Shown here piece by piece: positions 1 through 6,979 of a DNA stretch of 26,190 nucleotides. Under the pieces are notes generated by a model, which worked only from the letters and a program-made list of their open reading frames with translations, did no database searches and had not been told where the DNA came from. The stretch lies in the NCBI GenBank assembly GCA_900766575.1, contig CAAFVW010000064.1, forward strand, positions 1 through 26,190, written 5' to 3'. Origin of the DNA: Lachnospiraceae bacterium (GTDB lineage: Bacteria; Bacillota; Clostridia; Lachnospirales; Lachnospiraceae). Position numbers and translations under genes: made by a program. Within the stretch, counting starts at the first letter, position 1. Each line of letters starts with the position of its first letter.

Positions 1-766
1 ATCTCATGGGATCGCCCTTGCCGTTGGTCAGGATCTGAGGTACATCGAACATCTGCAGACCACCGATCAGGGATGTGATCATTACGTAGATCAGAATCGG
101 CTTCAACAGAGGAAGCGTAATCTTGAAGAATACCTGGGTAGAAGTTGCTCCATCCACTTCCGCTGCTTCAAAGAGAGAAGTATCAATACCCATCATACCT
201 GCCATCAGGAGGATCGTGGTATTACCAAACCACATCAGGAAGTTCATCAGTGCTACCAGGCCTCTGGTACTCCATACATTCGTCAGGAACTGGTACGGCT
301 CTTTTAAGATTCCGATCTGCATCAGCATTTCGTTGATAGGACCACCGTCAGAGAACAAGGTGAAGAACAACATTGCAAATGCGGAAGCCATGATCAGGTT
401 CGGCAGATAGATTACTGTCTTGAAGAATCTCTGTCCCTTCAGTCTGAGGCTCGGATCTGAGAACCATGCTCCCAGAAGCAGAGATACGATAATCTGGGGA
501 ACGAAACCCAATACCCACATAATCAATGTATTCTTGGTGTACATCCACAGGTCCGGATTGGATAACAGCTTTGCGTAGTTACCAAATCCGATGAAATTCG
601 GTCCGATCTGTGTCAGTCCGGAACGGTAATTCTCAAAAAAGCTGTAATAAAATGTCCGGAACAACGGGATCAACTGGAATAATACATACACTACTACAAA
701 GGGGATCAGGAAAATATAACCCCATTTATTATAGCTTACCACCTTTCCGCGTTTTACCTTTGCCAT
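1..766 (-). CDS. CUT1 sugar ABC transporter permease, MalF-type (partial, C-terminus missing)
   Basis: Inner-membrane permease subunit of a carbohydrate ABC importer, probably for cello-oligosaccharides given its neighbours. The ATG at 766 follows a clear AGGGAGGAATCGTT ribosome binding site. The 255 residues present begin MAKVKRGKVVSYNKWGYIFL and show several hydrophobic membrane spans. The EAA-loop motif that docks on the ATPase, EAAEVDGATSTQVFFKITLP, lies at about residues 200-220, as in MalF, UgpA and related CUT1 permeases. The reading frame is open to base 1, so the last part lies outside the window. It follows the binding-protein gene on the same strand with 213 nt between them that contain a hairpin terminator. 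Family assignment is firm; the sugar is inferred from the adjacent cellobiose phosphorylase. Confidence 0.93.
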   Translation of the reverse strand, partial: MAKVKRGKVVSYNKWGYIFLIPFVVVYVLFQLIPLFRTFYYSFFENYRSGLTQIGPNFIGFGNYAKLLSNPDLWMYTKNTLIMWVLGFVPQIIVSLLLGAWFSDPSLRLKGQRFFKTVIYLPNLIMASAFAMLFFTLFSDGGPINEMLMQIGILKEPYQFLTNVWSTRGLVALMNFLMWFGNTTILLMAGMMGIDTSLFEAAEVDGATSTQVFFKITLPLLKPILIYVMITSLIGGLQMFDVPQILTNGKGDPMR

Positions 767-898
767 AACGATTCCTCCCTTTTGCCGTCATACTTTTCTT
801 AGCGACTTTGCATTTTCTCGTGCCATCTTTTGTTTCCGATAAGGCTCGCAGCAGCTCTTTCTTTCAAAAAAGCTTCTGCCAACCCCGGATTTTGAGAG

Positions 899-937
899 AA
901 AAACCGTGCCTACCTGACCAGCCAGGCAGGCACGGTT
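899..937 (-). terminator. Intrinsic terminator/attenuator between binding protein and permease
   Basis: Arms at 902-916 and 923-937 pair over 15 positions with one mismatch around a 6-nt loop. On the minus strand the stem is followed by a U-rich run (TTTTT then CTCTC). It sits between the sugar-binding-protein gene and the permease gene of one operon. It probably ends part of the transcripts, so that more binding protein than permease is made. The rest of the 213-nt gap holds only the permease ribosome binding site that I can recognise. Confidence 0.7.
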
Positions 938-979
938 CTCAATTCCTTATTGTTTCACTATTCGCTTATAGCTTTCTGA

Positions 980-2392
980 TTAGTGAGTCAGCTCAGGATA
1001 CTTCTCTTCTACAGCCTTGTAGAACAGATCCAGTGCATCATCCAGAGAAGCCTTGCCATCGAAGTAGTTCTTCATAGCATGCTGGAACTCTTCGTTACAT
1101 CCCTGATCGTATGCAGACAGGTTGCTCAGATCGATCTTCTCAGCGCCTGCGCAGAACATAGCCAGAGGGTTCTGTCCGCCCAGTACCTTGCTCTGATAAG
1201 AGGTATCTGCTGCCATAGCTTCCATAGCGGGTTTGTTGTTTACGAAATCATCATCAGCTACAACGATCTCTTTCATGATGTCCTCATCAGTGGTCATCTT
1301 CAGGATGATATCCTTAACCAGTGAAGGGTTATCAGTTCCGGTAGCGCCGCAGATCCAAGTACCGCCCCAGAAGAAGCCCTGAGGTCCTTCAGTAGCGCCC
1401 CAGCCACCCTGGTTTGCGATAGATCCATCGGTATCAGCAGCCATGGAGAAGTTGATCAGCCAAGCGGGTCCAAAATAGCAGAATACTTTGCCATCGGGAT
1501 AGAAGCCTTTGCTCCAGTCATCAGACCACAGATCGAAAGTACCGGTTTCCTTAGCGTCAACCATCTTCTTGGAGTCATCAACCCACTTCATCAGGTTGTC
1601 ATCGATCACGATCTTGCCATCCTGTACCCATTTACCGGATACGTTGTTGGAATATACACGATAAGTATCGTTTACGGAAGATACCATGTTGTAACCAGCT
1701 GCTTTCATCTGCTCAGCGGTTGCGGTGAAGGTATCCCAGTCAGATACAGCCTTCTGAACCTCTGCAGGATCATCGGTTCCCAGAACAGCCTTAGCAGCCT
1801 CACGATTGTAAATCAGAACGCCGGGGCAGCCCTGCCATGAAACACCCTTCAGATCGCCGTTGGAGTCGGTAACAACATCCTTGGTGTACTGATACTGGTT
1901 AGCCAGATCTGCATCAGTGATGCCCAGATCCTTAACAGGCATTGTGTAGTCGGTATCAACATATTTCAGTGCGTAGTCAGCCTCAACCAGGAACAGGTCA
2001 ATCTTGTCATCAGCTGCTGCATCAGCCTGCTTTAACAGTGTTGCATCCAGATTGTTCTGGTAAGCGTTGTCATCAGAAGGAGTGATGTTCCACTTTACAG
2101 TGATGTCACCGATCTTACCGGTGGTTCCGTCTACTTCCTCATATCCGGGATAGTGATCTGTCAGACGGCTCTTGAACTCTTCGTTCCAACAGTAGATATT
2201 GAAGATTTTGCCTTCATCGGTTGCTGCTGCCTCGGTAGAAGCTACTTCAGTAGAAGCTGCTGCCTCTGTGGAAGCTGCGGGTGCTGCATCGGTGGATGCT
2301 GCAGGAGCTTCGGTGTCACTGCTGCCACAACCTACCAGCATGCTGGCAAGCATAGCAGTTGTAAGTAAAGCACTAAGTACTTTTTTCTTCAT
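980..2392 (-). CDS. Extracellular sugar-binding lipoprotein of a CUT1 ABC importer
   Basis: Solute-binding protein of 470 residues that captures a sugar outside the membrane and hands it to the permeases. I chose the ATG at 2392 because GGGAGGAAACAAAC precedes it at good spacing and the protein then starts with a proper signal, MKKKVLSALLTTAMLASMLVGC. An upstream in-frame ATG at 2452 would put 20 charged residues before the signal. LVGC is a lipobox, so the mature protein is lipid-anchored at that Cys. A Thr/Ala/Ser/Glu-rich linker of about 40 residues follows, then a typical family 1 binding-protein fold starting at IFNIYCWNEEF. It is flanked by a LacI regulator upstream and a permease downstream. 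Divergence from a cellobiose phosphorylase suggests a cellobiose or cellodextrin ligand, but the sequence alone does not prove the ligand. Confidence 0.92.
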   Translation of the reverse strand: MKKKVLSALLTTAMLASMLVGCGSSDTEAPAASTDAAPAASTEAAASTEVASTEAAATDEGKIFNIYCWNEEFKSRLTDHYPGYEEVDGTTGKIGDITVKWNITPSDDNAYQNNLDATLLKQADAAADDKIDLFLVEADYALKYVDTDYTMPVKDLGITDADLANQYQYTKDVVTDSNGDLKGVSWQGCPGVLIYNREAAKAVLGTDDPAEVQKAVSDWDTFTATAEQMKAAGYNMVSSVNDTYRVYSNNVSGKWVQDGKIVIDDNLMKWVDDSKKMVDAKETGTFDLWSDDWSKGFYPDGKVFCYFGPAWLINFSMAADTDGSIANQGGWGATEGPQGFFWGGTWICGATGTDNPSLVKDIILKMTTDEDIMKEIVVADDDFVNNKPAMEAMAADTSYQSKVLGGQNPLAMFCAGAEKIDLSNLSAYDQGCNEEFQHAMKNYFDGKASLDDALDLFYKAVEEKYPELTH

Positions 2393-2439
2393 GTTTGTTT
2401 CCTCCCATTTTGTTGAATGTTTGTTGTAAGTGTTTGTTG

Positions 2440-2484
2440 CATTTATATTCATATGTCGGCGTCTGCGTCGCTTCCATATAAATG
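2440..2484. repeat. Inverted repeat between lacI-type gene and binding-protein gene
   Basis: CATTTATAT at 2440-2448 and ATATAAATG at 2476-2484 are perfect 9-bp arms around a 27-nt loop. The repeat lies in the 97-nt gap between the repressor and the binding protein. In RNA it could be a processing or stabilising stem before the binding-protein cistron; as DNA it could be a protein site. No U-tract follows, so it is not an obvious terminator. Confidence 0.45.
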
Positions 2485-2489
2485 TCTGA

Positions 2490-3512
2490 TTAATTGTCTG
2501 TCGGAATCTTGGCTACCGACTGGCCTTCCACAACTTTCCCGGGTACGATGACCTGTTCTATGATGGTGGTCTTCGGTCTCTCAATGAGACTAATCAGTTC
2601 TCTGGCCGCCAGGCATCCGATCTGTTCGGTGTCCTGCTGGACTGTGGTAAGTCTGGGATCCAGCTGTCTGGTGGACTGTATACCATCATATCCCGCTACC
2701 GAAATATCTCCGGGAATCTGCAATCCTCTCTGTCTGATTGCATTGATGCCTCCGAAGGAAGCAAAATCATCCGGGAAGATGATGCATGTCGGCGGATCCG
2801 GCAGATCCAGCAGTTCGTTGGTCACGCGGTAGGTTGTCGTCGTGTCTCTGTAGGCTGCTTCTCTGATGTACTCATCAGGGATTTCCAGTCCCAGGCGTTC
2901 CGCCGTGCGGTAGAAGCTTGACAGACGTCCCGAGGTAACCGCTGACATTGCGCCGTGGATATAAGCGATTTTCCTATGTCCTCTGCTGTAGATGTATTCC
3001 AGCAGCTCCTTCATGCCCGTTACATTGTCCGACATGATTGCGATACGATTGTTGAACAGGTAGTCAATGGTGACTACCGGGATGGAGCTCTGTACCAGTT
3101 CGATGACTTCGGGATCCCCGAAATCGATGCAGGCGAGCACCACTCCATCGAAGCCTCTGTACCTGCTGTGTTCCAGGTAGGACATTCGATCCGGCCGGTT
3201 CTTGCAGCTATTAATGAATGTAATGTCGTAACCGCTTTTCTCTGCCGTCCTCTTGAAACTGTCCAGCACACTGGAAAAGTAATCGTGGGTAAGACCGCTT
3301 CTGGCTTCATCTGCGAAGAGGACTCCGATTCCGTAGGTCCGGTTCGTCTTCAGTGCTCTGGCGGAAAGGTTCGGGGAATATCCCATCTCCTTAGCTACCC
3401 GTCTGATATTTGCTTTTGTTTCTTCTCCAATATCCTTGTGGTCATTCAGTGCTTTGCTGACAGTTGCAACGGAGACTCCACAAATCTTGGAAATGTCTTT
3501 CAGTGATGCCAT
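2490..3512 (-). CDS. LacI-family transcriptional repressor (cello-oligosaccharide locus)
   Basis: Sugar-responsive DNA-binding regulator of 340 residues, the usual family length. Residues 1-55 are the LacI helix-turn-helix and hinge: ASLKDISKICGVSVATVSKALN, then NLSARALKTNRT. From about residue 60 there is a periplasmic-binding-protein-like effector domain (IGVLFADEARSGLTHDYFSS through DISVAGYDGIQSTRQLDPRLTTV). The ATG at 3512 follows AGGAG with 6-nt spacing. It is the first gene of the minus-strand operon and is divergent from the GH94 phosphorylase, so it probably controls both directions from operators in 3513-4004 and its own synthesis. The inducer is not visible in the sequence; cellobiose or a related beta-glucan fragment is the inference. 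Confidence 0.93.
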   Translation of the reverse strand: MASLKDISKICGVSVATVSKALNDHKDIGEETKANIRRVAKEMGYSPNLSARALKTNRTYGIGVLFADEARSGLTHDYFSSVLDSFKRTAEKSGYDITFINSCKNRPDRMSYLEHSRYRGFDGVVLACIDFGDPEVIELVQSSIPVVTIDYLFNNRIAIMSDNVTGMKELLEYIYSRGHRKIAYIHGAMSAVTSGRLSSFYRTAERLGLEIPDEYIREAAYRDTTTTYRVTNELLDLPDPPTCIIFPDDFASFGGINAIRQRGLQIPGDISVAGYDGIQSTRQLDPRLTTVQQDTEQIGCLAARELISLIERPKTTIIEQVIVPGKVVEGQSVAKIPTDN

Positions 3513-3583
3513 ATCGTGCTCCTGTTCTGTGTCTTCATCATTCCGTCCGACCTGTTTTGTGACTTAATCGTTTTCGTAGTTTT

Positions 3584-3612
3584 AATATATAACACCTTTG
3601 AGCATTTTGCAA
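3584..3612 (-). promoter_or_regulatory. Candidate sigma-A promoter for the lacI-type gene and sugar importer
   Basis: On the minus strand TTGCAA (3607-3612) and TATATT (3584-3589) are separated by 17 nt. The predicted start is about 65 nt upstream of the repressor ATG. The match is good but was judged by eye. This is the only well-formed promoter I see for the left minus-strand operon. Confidence 0.6.
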
Positions 3613-3656
3613 TACTTTTTTGCAGTTTTTTTCCAAAAAGTATCCATTTTGTCTAT

Positions 3657-3681
3657 AACTACCAATTTCAAATAGGTAGTT
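3657..3681. promoter_or_regulatory. Inverted repeat, possible operator
   Basis: AACTACC at 3657-3663 and GGTAGTT at 3675-3681 are perfect 7-bp arms with an 11-nt AT-rich spacer, so the half-site centres are 18 nt apart. It lies in the 490-bp divergent region between the repressor and the phosphorylase genes. A dimeric regulator could bind it, but the spacing is wider than the usual compact LacI-family palindrome. Confidence 0.4.
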
Positions 3682-3694
3682 TTGTACATTTAGT

Positions 3695-3725
3695 TTGGTT
3701 AGTAAACGGGTTTCTTCTATATAAT
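3695..3725 (+). promoter_or_regulatory. Possible distal promoter for the phosphorylase gene
   Basis: A perfect TATAAT at 3720-3725 has TTGGTT at 3695-3700, with a long 19-nt spacer. It could give a longer leader for the plus-strand phosphorylase. It is weaker than the candidate at 3869-3897, but the palindrome at 3739-3757 lies just downstream of its expected start. Confidence 0.35.
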
Positions 3726-3738
3726 GGCAATGTATGCG

Positions 3739-3757
3739 ATAACGTTTGATACGTTAT
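3739..3757. promoter_or_regulatory. Candidate LacI-family operator (ATAACGT-N5-ACGTTAT)
   Basis: A perfect inverted repeat with 7-bp arms at 3739-3745 and 3751-3757 surrounds the 5-nt spacer TTGAT. Each arm carries the ACGTT/AACGT core often found in LacI-type operators. It sits 14 bp past a TATAAT box and about 110 bp before the main phosphorylase promoter, in the divergent region controlled by the adjacent LacI-type gene. Assignment to that repressor is inferred from position. Confidence 0.5.
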
Positions 3758-3868
3758 TGTTTTGCAGGTCCTGTTTTTCGAAGCTTCTTTCGTTTTGTAT
3801 CTTCTGCTCATCTTTCCCCGCCGTTTTTGTATACATTGCGCATTTTACGGGCTTTTTCAAGATTCGTA

Positions 3869-3897
3869 TTGCATTTTCGCAGTTGCTTCTGTATAAT
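3869..3897 (+). promoter_or_regulatory. Sigma-A promoter of the cellobiose phosphorylase gene
   Basis: TTGCAT at 3869-3874 and a perfect TATAAT at 3892-3897 are spaced by 17 nt. The expected start near 3904 gives a leader of about 100 nt that contains the stem-loop at 3912-3949 and the AAGGAG site at 3991-3996. This is the best plus-strand promoter in the intergenic region. Confidence 0.65.
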
Positions 3898-3911
3898 ACT
3901 AATCAGAAATT

Positions 3912-3949
3912 CGGATTACTTAATCGTTTACTGAACTTTAAGTAATCCG
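3912..3949 (+). promoter_or_regulatory. Stem-loop in the leader of the phosphorylase mRNA
   Basis: CGGATTACTTAA at 3912-3923 pairs perfectly with TTAAGTAATCCG at 3938-3949, giving a 12-bp stem with a 14-nt loop. It begins about 8 nt after the expected transcription start. No U-tract follows, so it is not a terminator. It could stabilise the transcript 5' end, or act at the DNA level as a widely spaced operator. Confidence 0.55.
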
Positions 3950-4004
3950 CAGCACAAAAAGCAAACACTCAACATACAACAACGTGAAAGAAGGAGATTT
4001 TCTT

Positions 4005-6440
4005 ATGAAGTATGGTCATTTTGATGATGTGCATCAGGAATATGTCATCACTACTCCCAAGACTCCGCTTCCCTGGATCAACTACCTGGGCTGCAACGAG
4101 TTTTTCAGTCTGATATCCAACACCTGTGGCGGATATACTTTCTATAAAGATGCAAAGCTGTTACGTCTGACCCGTTATCGTTATAACAATGTACCGGCCG
4201 ACTGCAACGGCAAATACCTGTACATCAAGGACGGAGATACCGTATGGAATCCCGGCTGGCAGCCTACGAAGACCGAGCTGGACTCTTACGAGTGCCGTCA
4301 CGGCATCGGTTACAGCCGTTTCACCTCTTCCAAGAATGGTGTCAAGGCGTCCGTACTCTCCTTCGTTCCTCTGAATGATAACTGTGAGATCTCCCAGCTG
4401 ACCCTGACCAACGGAAGCTCCGGGGAAAAGAAGCTTTCCATCTTCTCCTATGTAGAATGGTGTCTGTGGAATGCAGATGACGATATGAAAAACTTCCAGC
4501 GTAATTTAAGTACCGGTGAAGTCGAGGTGCAGGATTCTACTATTTATCATAAGACCGAGTACCGTGAGCGTCGTAATCACTACGCGATCTACTCCGTAAA
4601 TACCAGGATTGACGGTTTCGATACCAGCAGAGATGCTTTCCTGGGTGCTTACAGAGGTGCCGATTCTCCCGAAGTGGTTGAGAACGGCAAGTGCACCAAT
4701 TCCATGGCAAGTGGCTGGTCTCCCATCGCTTCCCACCAGATCAATGTGACTCTGGCTCCCGGCGAAACCAAAACCTTCATCTTTGTACTGGGCTATATTG
4801 AGAATCCCGAAGACGAGAAATGGGAGTCCTACGGTGTGATCAACAAGGCCCGTGCCAAAGAAATGATTGCAAAATACCAGACCGATGCGCAGGTAGAGGA
4901 GGCTTTCGCAGCCCTGCAGGCTTACTGGAAACAGTTGTTAGCCCGCTATACCGTAGAATCCGATGATGAGAAAGTCAACCGTATGGTCAACACCTGGAAT
5001 CAGTACCAGTGTATGGTAACCTTCAACATGTCCCGTTCCGCTTCTTATTATGAATCCGGAATCGGTCGTGGTATGGGCTTCCGTGATTCCTGTCAGGATC
5101 TGCTCGGCTTCGTACATCTGATCCCGGATCGTGCAAGAGAGCGTATCATTGACATCGCTTCCACCCAGTTCCAGGACGGCAGCGCTTATCATCAGTACCA
5201 GCCTCTGACCAAGAAGGGCAACTCCGACATCGGCAGTGGCTTCAACGATGATCCCCTGTGGCTTATTGCAGGCACCAGTGCTTATGTCAAAGAGACCGGC
5301 GATACTTCCATCCTGACACAGATGGTTCCTTTCGATAACGATATGAGCGTAGCTGCTCCTCTGATGGATCACTTAAAGCGCTCCCTGGATTATATTATCA
5401 ACCACAAGGGTCCTCACGATCTTCCTCTGATCGGCCGTGCCGACTGGAATGACTGTCTGAACCTGAACTGCTTCTCCGCACATCCCGGAGAATCCTTCCA
5501 GACCTTCGGCCCCAGTGAAGGCCCCGTAGCAGAATCCGTATTCATTGCAGGTATGTTCGTAAAATACGGCGAAGAATATGCACAGTTATGTGAGCTTCAG
5601 GGAGATGCCGCAGAAGCTGCAAGAGCTCGCGCAGAGGTACAGAAAATGTACGATGCTATCCTGAAGGATGGCTGGGACGGCGACTGGTTCGTTCGCGCTT
5701 ATGATGCTTACAGTCACAAGGTTGGTTCCAAAGAATGCAAGGAAGGCCAGATCTACATCGAGCCCCAGGGCTTCTGTGTACTCGCCGGTGTCGGTGTGAA
5801 GGAAGGACTTGCCGAGAAGGCATTGAATTCCGTAAAAGAAAGACTGGATACCAAGTATGGTGTCATGATCTTACAACCTGCATACACGGAGTATCACCTC
5901 GAACTTGGTGAAGTATCCTCTTATCCCCCCGGATATAAGGAGAATGCCGGTATCTTCTGCCACAACAATCCCTGGGTATCTATCGCAGAGACCGTGATCG
6001 GCAGAGGTGACAGAGCTTTCGAGATCTATCGCAAGACCTGTCCCGCATACATTGAGGATATCAGCGAGATTCACCGTACCGAGCCTTATGTATATTCTCA
6101 GATGGTAGCCGGTAAAGATGCAAAATTCCACGGCGAAGCCAAGAACAGCTGGCTGACCGGTACGGCTGCCTGGACCTTTGTAAATATCTCCCAGTACATT
6201 CTGGGTGTAGCTCCCACACATCAGGGACTGTCCGTAGATCCCTGTGTTCCCAAGGGCTTCGGTGATTTCTCCATCACCCGTAAGTTCCGCGAAGGCACCT
6301 ATCACATTCAGGTAAAGAACCCTCAGAATGTGGAAAAGGGTGTCGTATCCATGACCGTGGATGGCAAGGCCGTAGACGGCCACATCATTCCTTACGAAAA
6401 AGGCAAGGAAGCGTACAATGTAGTCATTACCATGGGCTAA
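4005..6440 (+). CDS. Cellobiose phosphorylase (GH94)
   Basis: Cytoplasmic enzyme that splits cellobiose with phosphate into glucose 1-phosphate and glucose, saving ATP compared with hydrolysis. The 811 residues match the usual length of about 820. Family landmarks are LPWINYLGCNEFFSLISNTC near the N-terminus and GRGMGFRDSCQDLLGFVHLI, STQFQDGSAYHQYQPLTKKG and GSGFNDDPLWLIAGTSAY in the centre. In DWNDCLNLN, Asp480 matches the general acid of characterised cellobiose phosphorylases. The EGQIYIEPQGFCVLAGVG stretch is also typical. I start at ATG 4005 because AAGGAG lies 8 nt upstream; an in-frame GTG at 3984 would place that site inside the gene. It is divergent from a LacI repressor and sugar importer. 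Other GH94 activities, such as on longer cellodextrins or laminaribiose, are less likely from these motifs but cannot be excluded. Confidence 0.93.
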   Translation: MKYGHFDDVHQEYVITTPKTPLPWINYLGCNEFFSLISNTCGGYTFYKDAKLLRLTRYRYNNVPADCNGKYLYIKDGDTVWNPGWQPTKTELDSYECRHGIGYSRFTSSKNGVKASVLSFVPLNDNCEISQLTLTNGSSGEKKLSIFSYVEWCLWNADDDMKNFQRNLSTGEVEVQDSTIYHKTEYRERRNHYAIYSVNTRIDGFDTSRDAFLGAYRGADSPEVVENGKCTNSMASGWSPIASHQINVTLAPGETKTFIFVLGYIENPEDEKWESYGVINKARAKEMIAKYQTDAQVEEAFAALQAYWKQLLARYTVESDDEKVNRMVNTWNQYQCMVTFNMSRSASYYESGIGRGMGFRDSCQDLLGFVHLIPDRARERIIDIASTQFQDGSAYHQYQPLTKKGNSDIGSGFNDDPLWLIAGTSAYVKETGDTSILTQMVPFDNDMSVAAPLMDHLKRSLDYIINHKGPHDLPLIGRADWNDCLNLNCFSAHPGESFQTFGPSEGPVAESVFIAGMFVKYGEEYAQLCELQGDAAEAARARAEVQKMYDAILKDGWDGDWFVRAYDAYSHKVGSKECKEGQIYIEPQGFCVLAGVGVKEGLAEKALNSVKERLDTKYGVMILQPAYTEYHLELGEVSSYPPGYKENAGIFCHNNPWVSIAETVIGRGDRAFEIYRKTCPAYIEDISEIHRTEPYVYSQMVAGKDAKFHGEAKNSWLTGTAAWTFVNISQYILGVAPTHQGLSVDPCVPKGFGDFSITRKFREGTYHIQVKNPQNVEKGVVSMTVDGKAVDGHIIPYEKGKEAYNVVITMG

Positions 6441-6481
6441 GGGACATACTTAACCAGCTTAAAAAGATTTCTATCCTCCTT

Positions 6482-6517
6482 AAAAACCCCGGCAGTTTTA
6501 AAAGCTGCCGGGGTTTT
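6482..6517. terminator. Bidirectional intrinsic terminator
   Basis: CCCCGGCAG (6487-6495) pairs with CTGCCGGGG (6505-6513). The stem is extended by A/T pairs around a 9-nt loop and is followed by TTTTGTTTTT on the plus strand and by TTTTT on the minus strand. It ends the plus-strand phosphorylase and the minus-strand cydD-cydC-ygbA operon, which converge here. The last codons of the ygbA-like gene lie inside the stem. Confidence 0.9.
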
Positions 6518-6944
6518 GTTTTTCACTGTTCTGTTGTCTGGCCGCTTCACGCCGGGACTCGATCACATGCCGGATAGCTGCCACGGGATGCACGAAAAGC
6601 ATCCGTGGTCCGGAAAATCGCATCACCGTCCGGATCCGTTCCCTCATGTCTGGTTTGTAGCATTGCACCTTACAGTTGGAGCAAAAAGTCTTGGTCTCCA
6701 TAAAGGGACATTTATCACTGCGCATTCTGGCATATTCTTCCAGTTCCGCGCATTCCGGACAAAGCTCTGTTTTCCCTGATCCAGAAGCTTTGCGCACCGG
6801 TTTGTGCTGTTTCTGGCAGTAGAGCAGGATCATATCGGAGACCATCTCCTTCTCCCGCTCTCTCTTGTCCTGTATTTGTTTTGTTTTCTGTATATTATCC
6901 GTTTTCTGCTTATTCAATCTTACTCCTCTTTTTGTATTTTCCAT
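6498..6944 (-). CDS. ygbA: YgbA-family protein (nitrous oxide-stimulated promoter family)
   Basis: Small Cys-rich cytoplasmic protein of 148 residues. The core from about residue 35 has the family pattern: MILLYC (Cys43), CPEC (62-65), YARMRSDKCPF (Cys79), CSNC (88-91), QCY (Cys95), RERIRTVMRFSGPRMLFVHP and AIRH. E. coli YgbA is induced under nitrosative stress through NsrR; the clustered cysteines suggest a metal or Fe-S site, which is an inference. The N-terminal 30 residues are Lys/Gln-rich and variable. The start is uncertain: ATG 6944 is taken here, but an in-frame GTG at 6971 and a TTG preceded by GAGGAG further in are possible. It follows the cydC-like gene by about 35 nt and is surely cotranscribed with it. 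Its 3' end lies in the terminator stem. Confidence 0.8.
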   Translation of the reverse strand: MENTKRGVRLNKQKTDNIQKTKQIQDKREREKEMVSDMILLYCQKQHKPVRKASGSGKTELCPECAELEEYARMRSDKCPFMETKTFCSNCKVQCYKPDMRERIRTVMRFSGPRMLFVHPVAAIRHVIESRREAARQQNSEKQNPGSF

Positions 6945-6979
6945 GTTCTGTCCCGCCGGTTCCAGTCTCACGAATCCAG

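Noticed and set aside
3516..3945. Two short plus-strand frames (77 and 73 codons) in the divergent intergenic region
   Set aside because: They are Phe/Cys-rich products of T-rich regulatory DNA, lack ribosome binding sites and overlap the promoters and inverted repeats.
3984..4004. GTG at 3984 as start of the cellobiose phosphorylase
   Set aside because: It would place the AAGGAG ribosome binding site inside the gene; ATG 4005 has that site at ideal spacing.
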